Source of the DNA: Alectoria sarmentosa
Taxonomy: Eukaryota; Ascomycota; Lecanoromycetes; Lecanorales; Parmeliaceae
DNA: 27,293 nt
Reading direction: 5' to 3'
Assembly: GCA_009733775.1 (NCBI GenBank)
Contig: WOGZ01000401.1
Span: 1-27,293, forward strand
In this document: positions 19,826 through 27,293 of the stretch, one piece after another
Position numbering within the stretch: position 1 is the stretch's first letter
How the letters are laid out: each line of letters begins with the position of its first letter
Position numbers and translations under genes: made by a program
The notes under the pieces: generated by a model
Seen by the model: the letters and a program-made list of their open reading frames with translations, nothing else
Databases searched by the model: none
Told to the model about the DNA's origin: nothing

Positions 19826-21601
19826 TCTTGTCGAGAACTGTTGCTGGGAAGTGAGGTCTTGTGGTGATGAAATGCTCAATTGAAGGGCACACAATTATTG
19901 GTATACAATTGGAAGAAAGGCTTCACGAATCCTGAATCCCACGAATGACGGAGGATTGACAAGCCCCCACACTCGATGAAGGGATCTGCAAAGATGTATG
20001 AGGTCCTGACACGAACAGTATCAGGTACTTTTGGGTTACAAGGCCTTTTCCAAAGGATGAGACCTTTATTTTATCCGGATGCTCATGGTGATGTAGGAGC
20101 AGGAGAGAGAGAGATTTATATGTTTGGCGATGAGAGTAGTGAGACTGAGCGGGGATGTTGAGAACTAAGGTACCTAAGGTAGTAGCTTTGGTGGACAGCG
20201 CCAAACCAAGCCCTCGGGCTGGTTCGCGCTAAAGAGGCAGAGCTGCAAGTAGCTGCAAGCATCTGCGTTCTGCATTCTGCAAGCAGCTGCAAGTTGACAA
20301 GGTTGTTGGCTAACGTAACGTTTGGGAAGTTGGGAATTCCAAAAGTTGGGAAGAAGAGGAGTGGGCGAGTGGGCGAATTCCCTGACGCCAAGGCCGCACT
20401 ACTGCACCAGCTGTGCACCTCAAGTTTTGGTGGAAACTTGAGATTGCCCACCCCTGTCTTGAATCAAGCTGAAGTGTGGATCGGCCGCGGAGCTTTGGAT
20501 TCCTTCATTGTCATTGGTCAGCTGAATTATTCATCCGCGAATGCCTGCCAAGAGGTCCTATTCCATTCAGTTGCATCATACACGATATTGGCACTCACAT
20601 TTCACATCTTGATTCTCCCGCCTGGCAAAGACTGCCATCTCGGATCTGCGACCTTTCTTCACAGCGCCTCGTCATATTCCTACTGCGGGATGCTTTGTTA
20701 GTCTCTCGCCGTTAGCAAGTTCTGGGTCTCTTTAGAGTAAGTATGGGTCTCGCGAGGAGCACGTGTTGCCGAGCCATGCACAATTCACATGGAAAACGTG
20801 AGAGCGTTCAAGTTGTGCAGATCCACATGAATATTCACTTGATGAAAAGATTGATTCGAACGGAAGCGCACTTACGGACATGCCTAGCGCTATCACCTGT
20901 GGTTGCTGCTTGCAATCATGATTGACCATGTCCTCAACAGGTAGGGATCGTCAACTAATCAAATCAACTAGGTAAGTTCAATCAGCCTAAAAGTGGGGTT
21001 TGCTGCCCAGTTCTACTTTACCCGTTCAAGTTACCCCAGTCCAATTCTTAATTCTTTCCACAAAGTACCTTACCTTACCAATTAGCCGGTATCACTCTAG
21101 ATAGTATCAAAAAGGAATCATTTACCTCGATTTTAAAATTAGGGTCATGACAGCTTTGCAGCGGTTAGTGTTACGTCTCCTTTCCTGGCTCTGGACCTTT
21201 GACTTGGGACTTGGGACTTGGGACGCTTCTTGACCGGGCCATTGGCTACCAGCGACATGGACATCTCGATTCAGCAACCTGCAGTCCTTAAGGCTGAACC
21301 AGCCTCAAACCTTTAAAGCTTTGCCATCAAATAACGCCTTTACTCTCCTTCTTTCAATCAATCTTCAATCTCCATCGCTTTCACGCGAGATGAATCTCCC
21401 AAATTGAAATTGGCATCATGACACGTACGTAGCAATTAGTAAATGCTGTAGCCTTATCCAGCTAATTAATTACAACGGCTGCAACCTACAGCTTCTCTTA
21501 TATCCGACCGCGTAAGCGCCAAAGGGAAAAAACCCCTCAGATTATTTAGTGACTTCGTTAGGTGACTTTCTCTCCTTTTCTCAACTGATAGATTTGCACT
21601 C
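19826..21601. other. 1.8-kb interval without a supported gene
   Basis: This lies between divergent genes and probably holds the promoter of the six-cysteine gene on the left. It contains three near-copies of AGCTGCAAG (20241-20293) and a three-unit GACTTGG repeat (21201-21224). An ATG at 21418 followed by a 67-nt intron-like sequence (GTACGT donor, CTACAG acceptor) opens a short basic frame that ends at a TGA at 21563. It may be a leader of the F-box remnant or chance. Frames at 20116-20451 and 20294-20701 have no support. Confidence 0.45.
21201..21224. repeat. (GACTTGG)n short tandem repeat
   Basis: Three units of the 7-mer plus GAC, in non-coding sequence. It is too short and of the wrong unit to be a telomeric repeat. 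Confidence 0.85.
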
Positions 21602-23880
21602 ATGCCGCCCCGGGGAATCCACAACCCGGCGGCGCAGAGCAGGGCGATGTTATTCGACCTCGTCGAGCGAAGACAGACTGGCTCCCATTTTTCTCCCCTA
21701 CTGGACGGTTTTCACCCGTCCTGTCCAGCCTCGGTTGAGGATTACGTCTCACAGCCACGTCAATTGAACAGGGGAAACCCAACACATCGTCGATCCGGTC
21801 ATGACTATCTTTGTCTCGACAGCTGCCCCATGCCATAGTTACCGTTTCGAGCACAACTCCCGTCGTCCAGTGAATGATGCCTCAACAAATGACCTTTCTG
21901 CCGCAAGCGATGCCCAAGACTACCACGGAGTGGGTCACCAAGACAACCTACTGCTTAGGACTAGTGATTCCATGTTCAGATTGCCTTCGGAAGCTTCAGA
22001 CCTGATATTGTCATACCTGTCACCTGGTGCGCTTGATGCTGCTAGGCACAATTAAAAGGACTAGCGGACGAGGACTTTGTCCAATAGTCGGGTGTTATCC
22101 TCAGTTCTGGGTGTAAAAGAGAAAAGGTCGCCATTGGAAGGATCGCTAAGTGGCGAACTTAGCCATCGAGACCTGAAGAAGAAGTTGGACTGTGACAGCG
22201 ACCTGCCGTCGACTTCCCAGCAATCAGACGCCCGGCACACGCGATTTAGAACGCGAAATCTGGATTTCTCAGCACCTTTGCCATCTTTGAAACTGACCAG
22301 GCATGCTGGTACCGTTCACGATGTTGAAGGCCGGGGCGCACTTTGTGTTACAAGTGTAACAGAAATCTGCCGCCATGCTGAATGGTTACTAAAGATGGAG
22401 ATCGGCGATACTGCTGGGCTCTACTCGCTAACTGCACGCGAAGCCTTTTCGAAATCTTGTTCCCGTTTCTTGTTGAAAACACTGAAGGCTGGGTTATCGA
22501 ATGACGAAGTTGCAGTCCAAAGATGCGATCGGCAGCCCAACCAGGTTCGTGACCAGTTTTGGAAAGTCTTCGCACCTCTTCCGCGAAATGGACTGGTATG
22601 TGTATCACTCATTGTCCGTTAGACTTTGGGCAGTACAATGCTATGTGGTACGTACAGCTTCGCCATGTTTCTTTCTCAGAAGGCCTCCGCAAACACAGAG
22701 AGCCGCGCGTCCTAGCCGAGCAGATGGAAACCGGCAATATTCATGTTATAATGGAAGTCGGCCTTTCCGGAAAGCCGCCAACATACACCAAGTATTTCAA
22801 GAAGGCCTCTATCAAATGATGCTGCAGGCCGTGATGACTACATCACTGGCACAGCATTTTTGTCCCGCCCTCGACCAGGTTCGATTTACAGAAATGTCGC
22901 AGACGCCTCCGCCATTCTCAAAGATGGGAGCATTCGAGCTGCCGTTGTTTGGCAAACAACAGATTTGGAGAAAATGAGCTCCAAGTTTTCTATCTACGAT
23001 ATCCCCAAAGCTATATACTATGAACCTCTCTGAAAGCGTCTCTGATACGGTGGAGGACTCCAGTGAGGTTGCAGGACTGCAACCTTGCAGCCATGTTCAA
23101 GCTAAACGCGTCACATCCTTGGACCAGCACATGGGTGGCGTCCATCCTAACGACTTGCATCTCCCCAAGGAATATCCACTAGGCGGTCTATAATTCCCCC
23201 ATACGACTGAAAACCAAGAGACGTATCCAAGAAATGTTCAGTATCAAAAGTGCTTCGTCTGGGGTCTGGCAATTTCTGACAGTCAATGCGCCCAATTATC
23301 GTTCAAGGTCTTCGACTTCAGCTTCGCAGAGCCGCAACGCTCGCACTCACTCATCGCGTACGGCGTAGGAGCAGGACAGCGACAGAATGACAATTTTCAC
23401 ACCATAGTGCTCAGTTCCCTTCATTGTGCATGCGCATTGCATGTCGACGGTTTTCCGATCGTCCTGCCCGACATTACTCTTGTCGACGCTTCCGAGCCGG
23501 CCATAAGGCGCGAGAATCTGGGTGAGAGCGCTTCGTCCTGGCTGCAGAAACCTACCACTCCGAAGGAAGTATTGTCGCTTAACGGGATCGTCTGGTCCTT
23601 TCGGCTGCGGAAACCAACCCTAACACAGGACAGTGTGCCGAATACGAGCAATGTAACGCGTAATGATTCGGCAGAGAGGCAGGTGGCGCTGGAAAGACGG
23701 CAGGAGCGGCTGCGGGGACGTATCTTGGGGATGAAAAGAGCGGGACTGACGGACTTTGAGATTGCGGAGCGTTGAAATATGAGTGCCTGGACACAATATG
23801 GGCAGTTTAGGAAACCGGAGGGATGGCAGGACTTGGGGAAGCTCAAGGAGAGTGCGTATGACGATTTGATGGTAGCATAG
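21602..23880 (+). pseudogene. decayed F-box family protein gene
   Basis: Collinear pieces of one protein occur in changing forward frames. An N-terminal part starting MPPRGIHNPAAQ (21602) shifts frame before 21838. An F-box-like segment FRLPSEASDLILSYLSPGAL follows (about 21972-22031). Two stops (22053-22055 and 22062-22064) sit where the F-box helix should continue. The same frame resumes (SNSRVLSSVLG, RTRNLDFSAPLPS, GTVHDVEGRGAL) to a TAG at 22620. After further shifts come PPTYTKYFKK (near 22780), then a clean stretch 22824-23033 (IYRNVADASAILKDGSIRA), then another frame from about 23020 to the end, broken by TAA 23191 and TGA 23773. The terminal block MKRAGLTDFEIAER plus a PEGWQDL tail ends at TAG 23878. 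I recall this order from an expanded family of long F-box proteins in filamentous ascomycetes. Introns alone cannot explain four frame changes and four internal stops. Confidence 0.7.
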
Positions 23881-24037
23881 TTTCTGGTAATCGAACAAAT
23901 TGAGCGCGAAACAGTATGAACCACGTGCCGATGTCGGAATAATTTAGAGCCGAGGATGGAACATTCACACCTAGCAGATAAAATGTTGTATATATAATAC
24001 AATGGGAACATTTTTTTTGTCAAATCCTCCAAAATTG

Positions 24038-24124
24038 GGTTTTGTAGTGTAGTGGTTATCACTCCGGATTTTGATTCTCAGCCAAAATATTCCGGCAACC
24101 CCAGTTCGAATCTGGGCAAGACCT
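24038..24124 (+). tRNA. tRNA-Gln (anticodon UUG) with a 15-nt intron
   Basis: Acceptor stem GGTTTTG/CAAGACC (24038-24044 with 24117-24123, one G-T pair) with discriminator T24124. D arm GTG...CAC. Anticodon stem CCGGA (24064-24068) with TCCGG (24091-24095). Anticodon TTG at 24071-24073. T arm CCCAG/CTGGG with loop TTCGAAT. The intron (24075-24089) starts right after position 37, as usual for eukaryotic nuclear tRNAs. The B box around GTTCGAATC (24104-24112) and an A box from 24045 are present. The gene decodes CAA. The mature length is 72 nt before CCA addition. Confidence 0.93.
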
Positions 24125-24133
24125 CAACGATTA

Positions 24134-24147
24134 TTTTTAAATTTTTT
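24134..24147 (+). terminator. RNA polymerase III T-run terminator of tRNA-Gln
   Basis: T5 (24134-24138) and T6 (24142-24147) start ten bases after the tRNA 3' end, as expected for pol III termination. Confidence 0.75.
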
Positions 24148-24312
24148 GGCATTTTGACCATCGTAGGATCAATTCGTGGTGAAGTCGAGATGAAAGCACG
24201 GACGGAAGTCTGCATGCACCAAAAGTCCTGTACAGCGCTAGCAGCAGCCCTCACTCTACGTACAGTAGATTCTTGGCGTCTGAGTAAGGCAAAATCGGTT
24301 TTCCTCTCCTAA

Positions 24313-24350
24313 TGACTCAATAGAAAGGCAGCTAACGCACATCACGTGAT
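24313..24350. promoter_or_regulatory. TGACTCA and ATCACGTGAT sites upstream of NUF2
   Basis: TGACTCA (24313-24319) is a full bZIP (AP-1/Gcn4-type) site. ATCACGTGAT (24341-24350) is a perfect 10-bp palindrome around the CACGTG bHLH core and contains TCACGTGA, the form preferred by Cbf1-type factors. They lie about 250 and 220 bp before the NUF2 ATG, within its likely promoter and about 190 bp or more past the tRNA. Binding is an inference. Confidence 0.45.
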
Positions 24351-24568
24351 ATTTTGCCGAGACGTCGAGGCTTGGCATTTCAGACTCAATCGAGTAAGAC
24401 GACTTTTATGTTACTTTAAGCTTTACCGCTAGGCGCTTTCATTCCCGAGCTCGGGCTTTGTTTACATTCTGCGCAAACACAGAACACCAACTCCTCCAAG
24501 TGTGCGCTTGCGAGTATTGCCTTGCCATTCCATCACAGGTTGCGTCTCAAAGTCTTTACGCAGCGTAC

Positions 24569-26134
24569 ATGGACTTCAACAGCGCTCGAATGAGCCAGCA
24601 ATTCCGCTCCCAGAGCCAGCCAAACGGTGGCCGAGGGAAGCAACAACAAAATGACCCCGACGCTTTCATGCGCCTGGTATGTCGCAATACTGCTTCCACG
24701 GTCTTACTGTGTTTACTAATTAGAAATTTCCAGGCCGACCGCGAAATCGCAGGATGCATCAGCGATATCGGCGTCCAATTCTCACAAGAGGACTTGCAAA
24801 AGCCCAACCCGCAGCAGATACAGAAGATCTTCGAATGGTTTGCGGAGCTGCTCATGAACGTGACGCGCGAGACGGTGGAGCCGGCTATGCGAGCTGCAGC
24901 GGAGGGTATTTGTGGGGAACATATGGAGATTGTGCCGCCGGATACGAGGAATTTGATGGGATTTTACGTGCTGCTACGGAAACTGCTCTTCGAGGTAGGC
25001 TGCCCAATGGGAATTTTCTGTGTCTAAGGCTAATAGGTTTCTGTAGTGCGGCATTAACGACTTCTCTTTTAATGACCTCCTCAGACCTACCCACGATCGG
25101 CTCGTTAAGATCTTCTCTTACATCATCAACTTCGTCCGTTTCCGAGAATCGCAGACCGCAACTATCGACGAGCACTTTAACAAAGCTGAACGAACCAAAT
25201 CACGCATTGAGATGCTCTACATGGAGAATCAAGACATGGAATCGCGGTTAGATGAGATGAGACGGGAACGCAAGTCAATGGACCAACAGGTCAAGGAGAA
25301 AACAAAGCGTAATGACGAGCTCAAGCAGCGGTTATTAGAGCTCAAGAAAGGCCAAGAGCGAGTAGCGGAGCGGTTGGAGAGAGTACGAGGCGATAAGGGT
25401 AGGCTCACGGGCGTGCTGGAAGAGAAGACAGAGAGATGTCTTAGCGTCAGACAAGAGTCTGAGAAGCTAAGACCATACGTGTTGCAGTCGCCTGCCGCTT
25501 TACAAGCAAACCTGACGGAGCTATCTGAGAACCTGGGACGGGACAGATCACAGATCGACTCATTAGAAAAGCGAACAAGGGCACTGCAGACCAGCACCGA
25601 CACATTCGGCGTGGTCGCAAACGACGTCGTCTCTTGCACAAAGGTCCTCGAAGAGATTTCCAATGAGCTTCACAAAGAGGACGAAGAGAACCTAAAAGCC
25701 GCCAAGCGACGGGACGCACTCTCCGAACGCGGCAACAATGTGCGAGAGGTCGAGAGAACAGAAGCCGTGCTGCAACGGCACTTGAAACGATGGCTCGAGC
25801 GAACGGAGACGGTCAGGAACGGAAGCAGGGAGAAGGCGCAGTCGGCGAAGGAGAAGATGGAGGAGCTGAGGAGCGTACATCGCCGACTTACGGAGGAGAG
25901 GGCAGATAAAGGACGTGAGATGGAAAAGAGGAGGGTCAGGATTGAGCAGACGGAGAAGAAAGTATGTCAATCGCGCTGATGTTAGGGACCAAAGGAACAA
26001 TGCTAACAATGGAAACGCAGATGGCCGACCTCAAGGAAAACATCGAGGACGAGATCCACTCGGCTCACGACCAGTATCTGAAGATGGATTCGCATGTCAA
26101 ACTTTACATGAACGAGATCGAACATCTGACGTGA
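24569..26134 (+). CDS. NUF2: kinetochore protein Nuf2 (NDC80 complex), 465 aa, four exons
   Basis: Model: join(24569..24676, 24734..24994, 25047..25961, 26021..26134), 1398 nt. Introns of 57, 52 and 59 nt keep phase 0. Nuf2 pairs with Ndc80 in the complex that links kinetochores to spindle microtubules. After a Gln/Ser-rich leader (1-36), residues 37-160 form the calponin-homology-type head: DREIAGCISDIG, QKIFEWFAELLMN, DTRNLMGFYVLLRKLLFE, CGINDFSFNDL, HDRLVKIFSYIINFVRFRES. From about 165 to the end there is a long charged coiled coil (IEMLYMENQDMESRL onward) ending YMNEIEHLT. The length equals the usual 450-470. The start at 24569 gives a leader like that of related fungal Nuf2; a second in-frame ATG at 24590 would shorten it by seven residues. 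The first intron has no stop in frame. The gene looks intact. Confidence 0.95.
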
Positions 26135-26381
26135 TCGAAAGACTTGAGGTTGCGGAGCGAGCGTGAGCGAAAGCTATGCTACATCGAAAGGCGTTCTTCT
26201 GCGGTTGGATGCTATTTTGCATACCGTCCTTTCGGTTTTTTCATTTCAAGGTACCACAGCGATTCCAGTGGAGATGTTTAGTAGCCGGGAATTCGAGGCG
26301 ATTGTGGACCTTTGACAACAAAAATACGTCTGAACATCGCAGTGCTGATAGACAACAGCGATGTCTATCCTCTACTTCAAT

Positions 26382-26411
26382 CCTCCCTCCCTCCCTCCCT
26401 CCCTCCCTCCT
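26382..26411. repeat. (CCTC)n microsatellite
   Basis: Seven or more CCTC units in the NUF2 downstream region. Confidence 0.95.
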
Positions 26412-26529
26412 TCACCCTTCAACTTATCTGTCTGGCCAGAAGAAACAGTCTGAAATCCGGCCTTTCCACCATCCAGACATGCATGGTCTTGGATACCCGC
26501 GATTGATCGGTAGACATGGGTCTTCTACG

Positions 26530-26552
26530 CCCCCCCCCCCCCCCCCCCCCCC
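26530..26552. repeat. poly(C) tract, 23 nt
   Basis: Uninterrupted C23, about 400 bp past NUF2. Its length may be inaccurate in any assembly. Confidence 0.95.
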
Positions 26553-26836
26553 AAAGGTCGCGCCACCATTTAATCCCTGACCAATTAATTGGCTACACTA
26601 TTTATTATTGAAAGCGGTTGCAAAAGATGCCAACATAGCAAGCTAAGACTTCTTTCTTTCTTATCTTGATGGAGAAGTTTTTGGCACGAACCTGTCTGTC
26701 TATCAGCGACGAGGTAATGTAATTAATGAATGGACCTGGTTGACCTCGTTCGAAGCAAGCAAGCCTAGCTAGCTAGGTACGTAGGTACGGATTGATGGGT
26801 CCGAAAACCTTGTTTGTTTGTTGCCTTGCACCATTC

Positions 26837-26929
26837 CTGACTGACTAACTGACTGACTGACTGACTGACGCTGAAGTGGTTGGTGGTGGTCGATCGATCG
26901 ATCGATCTTCTTGCGTGCGTGCGTGCGTG
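26837..26929. repeat. (CTGA)n, (CGAT)n and (TGCG)n tetranucleotide block
   Basis: CTGA units at 26837-26869 with one TAACT break, CGAT units at 26891-26907 and TGCG units at 26912-26929 follow one another almost directly. Confidence 0.9.
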
Positions 26930-27038
26930 TATTCACCAGTATAGCAAAAAAAGCTGTGATTGGATCGATTGGATTGGATGCCGATTTGGAAAGAAAAGGC
27001 GAGGTACATACAACATTAGTTGGGGTAGGTATCATCGT

Positions 27039-27054
27039 GCGCACGCACGCACGC
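27039..27054. repeat. (GCAC)n microsatellite
   Basis: Four GCAC units. They are the reverse complement of the TGCG block at 26912-26929, giving an inverted pair about 110 bp apart. Confidence 0.9.
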
Positions 27055-27178
27055 GTTGATTGCAAAGCAAATGTTCTATCTACTTATCGATCGTGCATCG
27101 AGACGGCGCTTTTGGCTGGCCTGGCTGGCCCGGCCGGGAGGGAGGGAGGGAAGAAGTCTGAACGAAGTCGCCGTGTTT

Positions 27179-27196
27179 GGTTCGTTCGTTCGTTCC
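27179..27196. repeat. (GTTC)n microsatellite
   Basis: Four GTTC units, preceded by a GGGA run (27136-27150) and followed by CATC units near 27241-27252. Confidence 0.9.
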
Positions 27197-27293
27197 TTTT
27201 TCTTACCCTACACAATGTAAGTAACATGGCTCGAATATGCCATCCATCCATCGATTCCTTCCGCTCGCTCGTACGTACGCCCTCTTCACCCCC

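Larger units (their letters stand above)
26135..27293. other. gene-free right end, rich in simple repeats
   Basis: After NUF2 I find no frame with splice support or a known motif. The stretch 26770-27290 is dominated by different tetranucleotide repeats and may be the promoter or 5' UTR of a gene beyond the window. Confidence 0.55.

Noticed and set aside
20241..20293. AGCTGCAAG copies considered as a CRISPR-like or satellite array
   Set aside because: Three imperfect 9-bp copies with irregular spacing; CRISPR is not expected in a fungal nucleus.
21201..21224. Telomere-like repeat
   Set aside because: The unit is GACTTGG, not the TTAGGG usual in these fungi, and only three copies exist.
21562..21591. 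30-nt intron that would join a short upstream frame to the F-box remnant
   Set aside because: It keeps phase, but 30 nt is shorter than any intron supported here, and the locus is already decayed.
24458..24568. Upstream extension of the NUF2 reading frame
   Set aside because: The frame is open but starts only at a non-ATG codon; the first ATG at 24569 gives a leader of the usual length.

Overview
The window is nuclear DNA of a filamentous ascomycete (Pezizomycotina). Three things point there: introns of about 47-70 nt (one of 125 nt) with GTATGT/GTAAGT-type donors and GCTGAC/GCTAAC branch sites, protein families typical of these fungi, and a nuclear tRNA-Gln with a short intron next to position 37. 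The sequence alone does not fix the class. All gene models were built by hand by joining open frames across splice sites that keep phase.

Left part (1-9158): a GAGT microsatellite; a three-exon DUF7587-like protein gene (1055-2313, +) that starts with a 31-nt microexon; about 2.2 kb of unassigned sequence with some coding-like stretches; a small two-exon gene for a 100-residue protein (4522-4949, +); and, convergent with it, a large four-exon gene (9158-5547, -) encoding 1152 residues with a DUF3659/LEA-like segment, paired C2H2 fingers, a DUF7025 domain and an AAA+ ATPase.

Middle part (10082-19825): a four-exon gene for a multi-pass membrane protein of unknown function (12454-10082, -); about 2.9 kb with only doubtful, apparently decayed coding stretches; a small secreted cyanovirin-N-like gene (15766-15387, -) interrupted by an in-frame stop; another 2.8 kb of simple repeats, homopolymers and palindromes; and a three-exon gene (19825-18600, -) for a protein with three copies of a six-cysteine zinc-ribbon-like motif. 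A perfect 17-bp hairpin lies just beyond its stop.

Right part (21602-27293): a decayed F-box family gene with several frame changes and stops (21602-23880, +); tRNA-Gln(UUG) (24038-24124, +); and an intact four-exon NUF2 kinetochore gene (24569-26134, +). The last 1.1 kb holds no gene I can support and is packed with tetranucleotide repeats and a C23 tract.

The genes do not form an obvious pathway or cluster. NUF2 and the tRNA are core functions; the DUF7587, DUF7025-AAA, F-box and cyanovirin-like genes belong to expanded, fast-changing fungal families, two of them broken here. I did not find a clear new multi-gene system. The best candidates for follow-up are the four-domain AAA protein, the triple six-cysteine protein, the 3' hairpin and the unassigned coding-like stretches.
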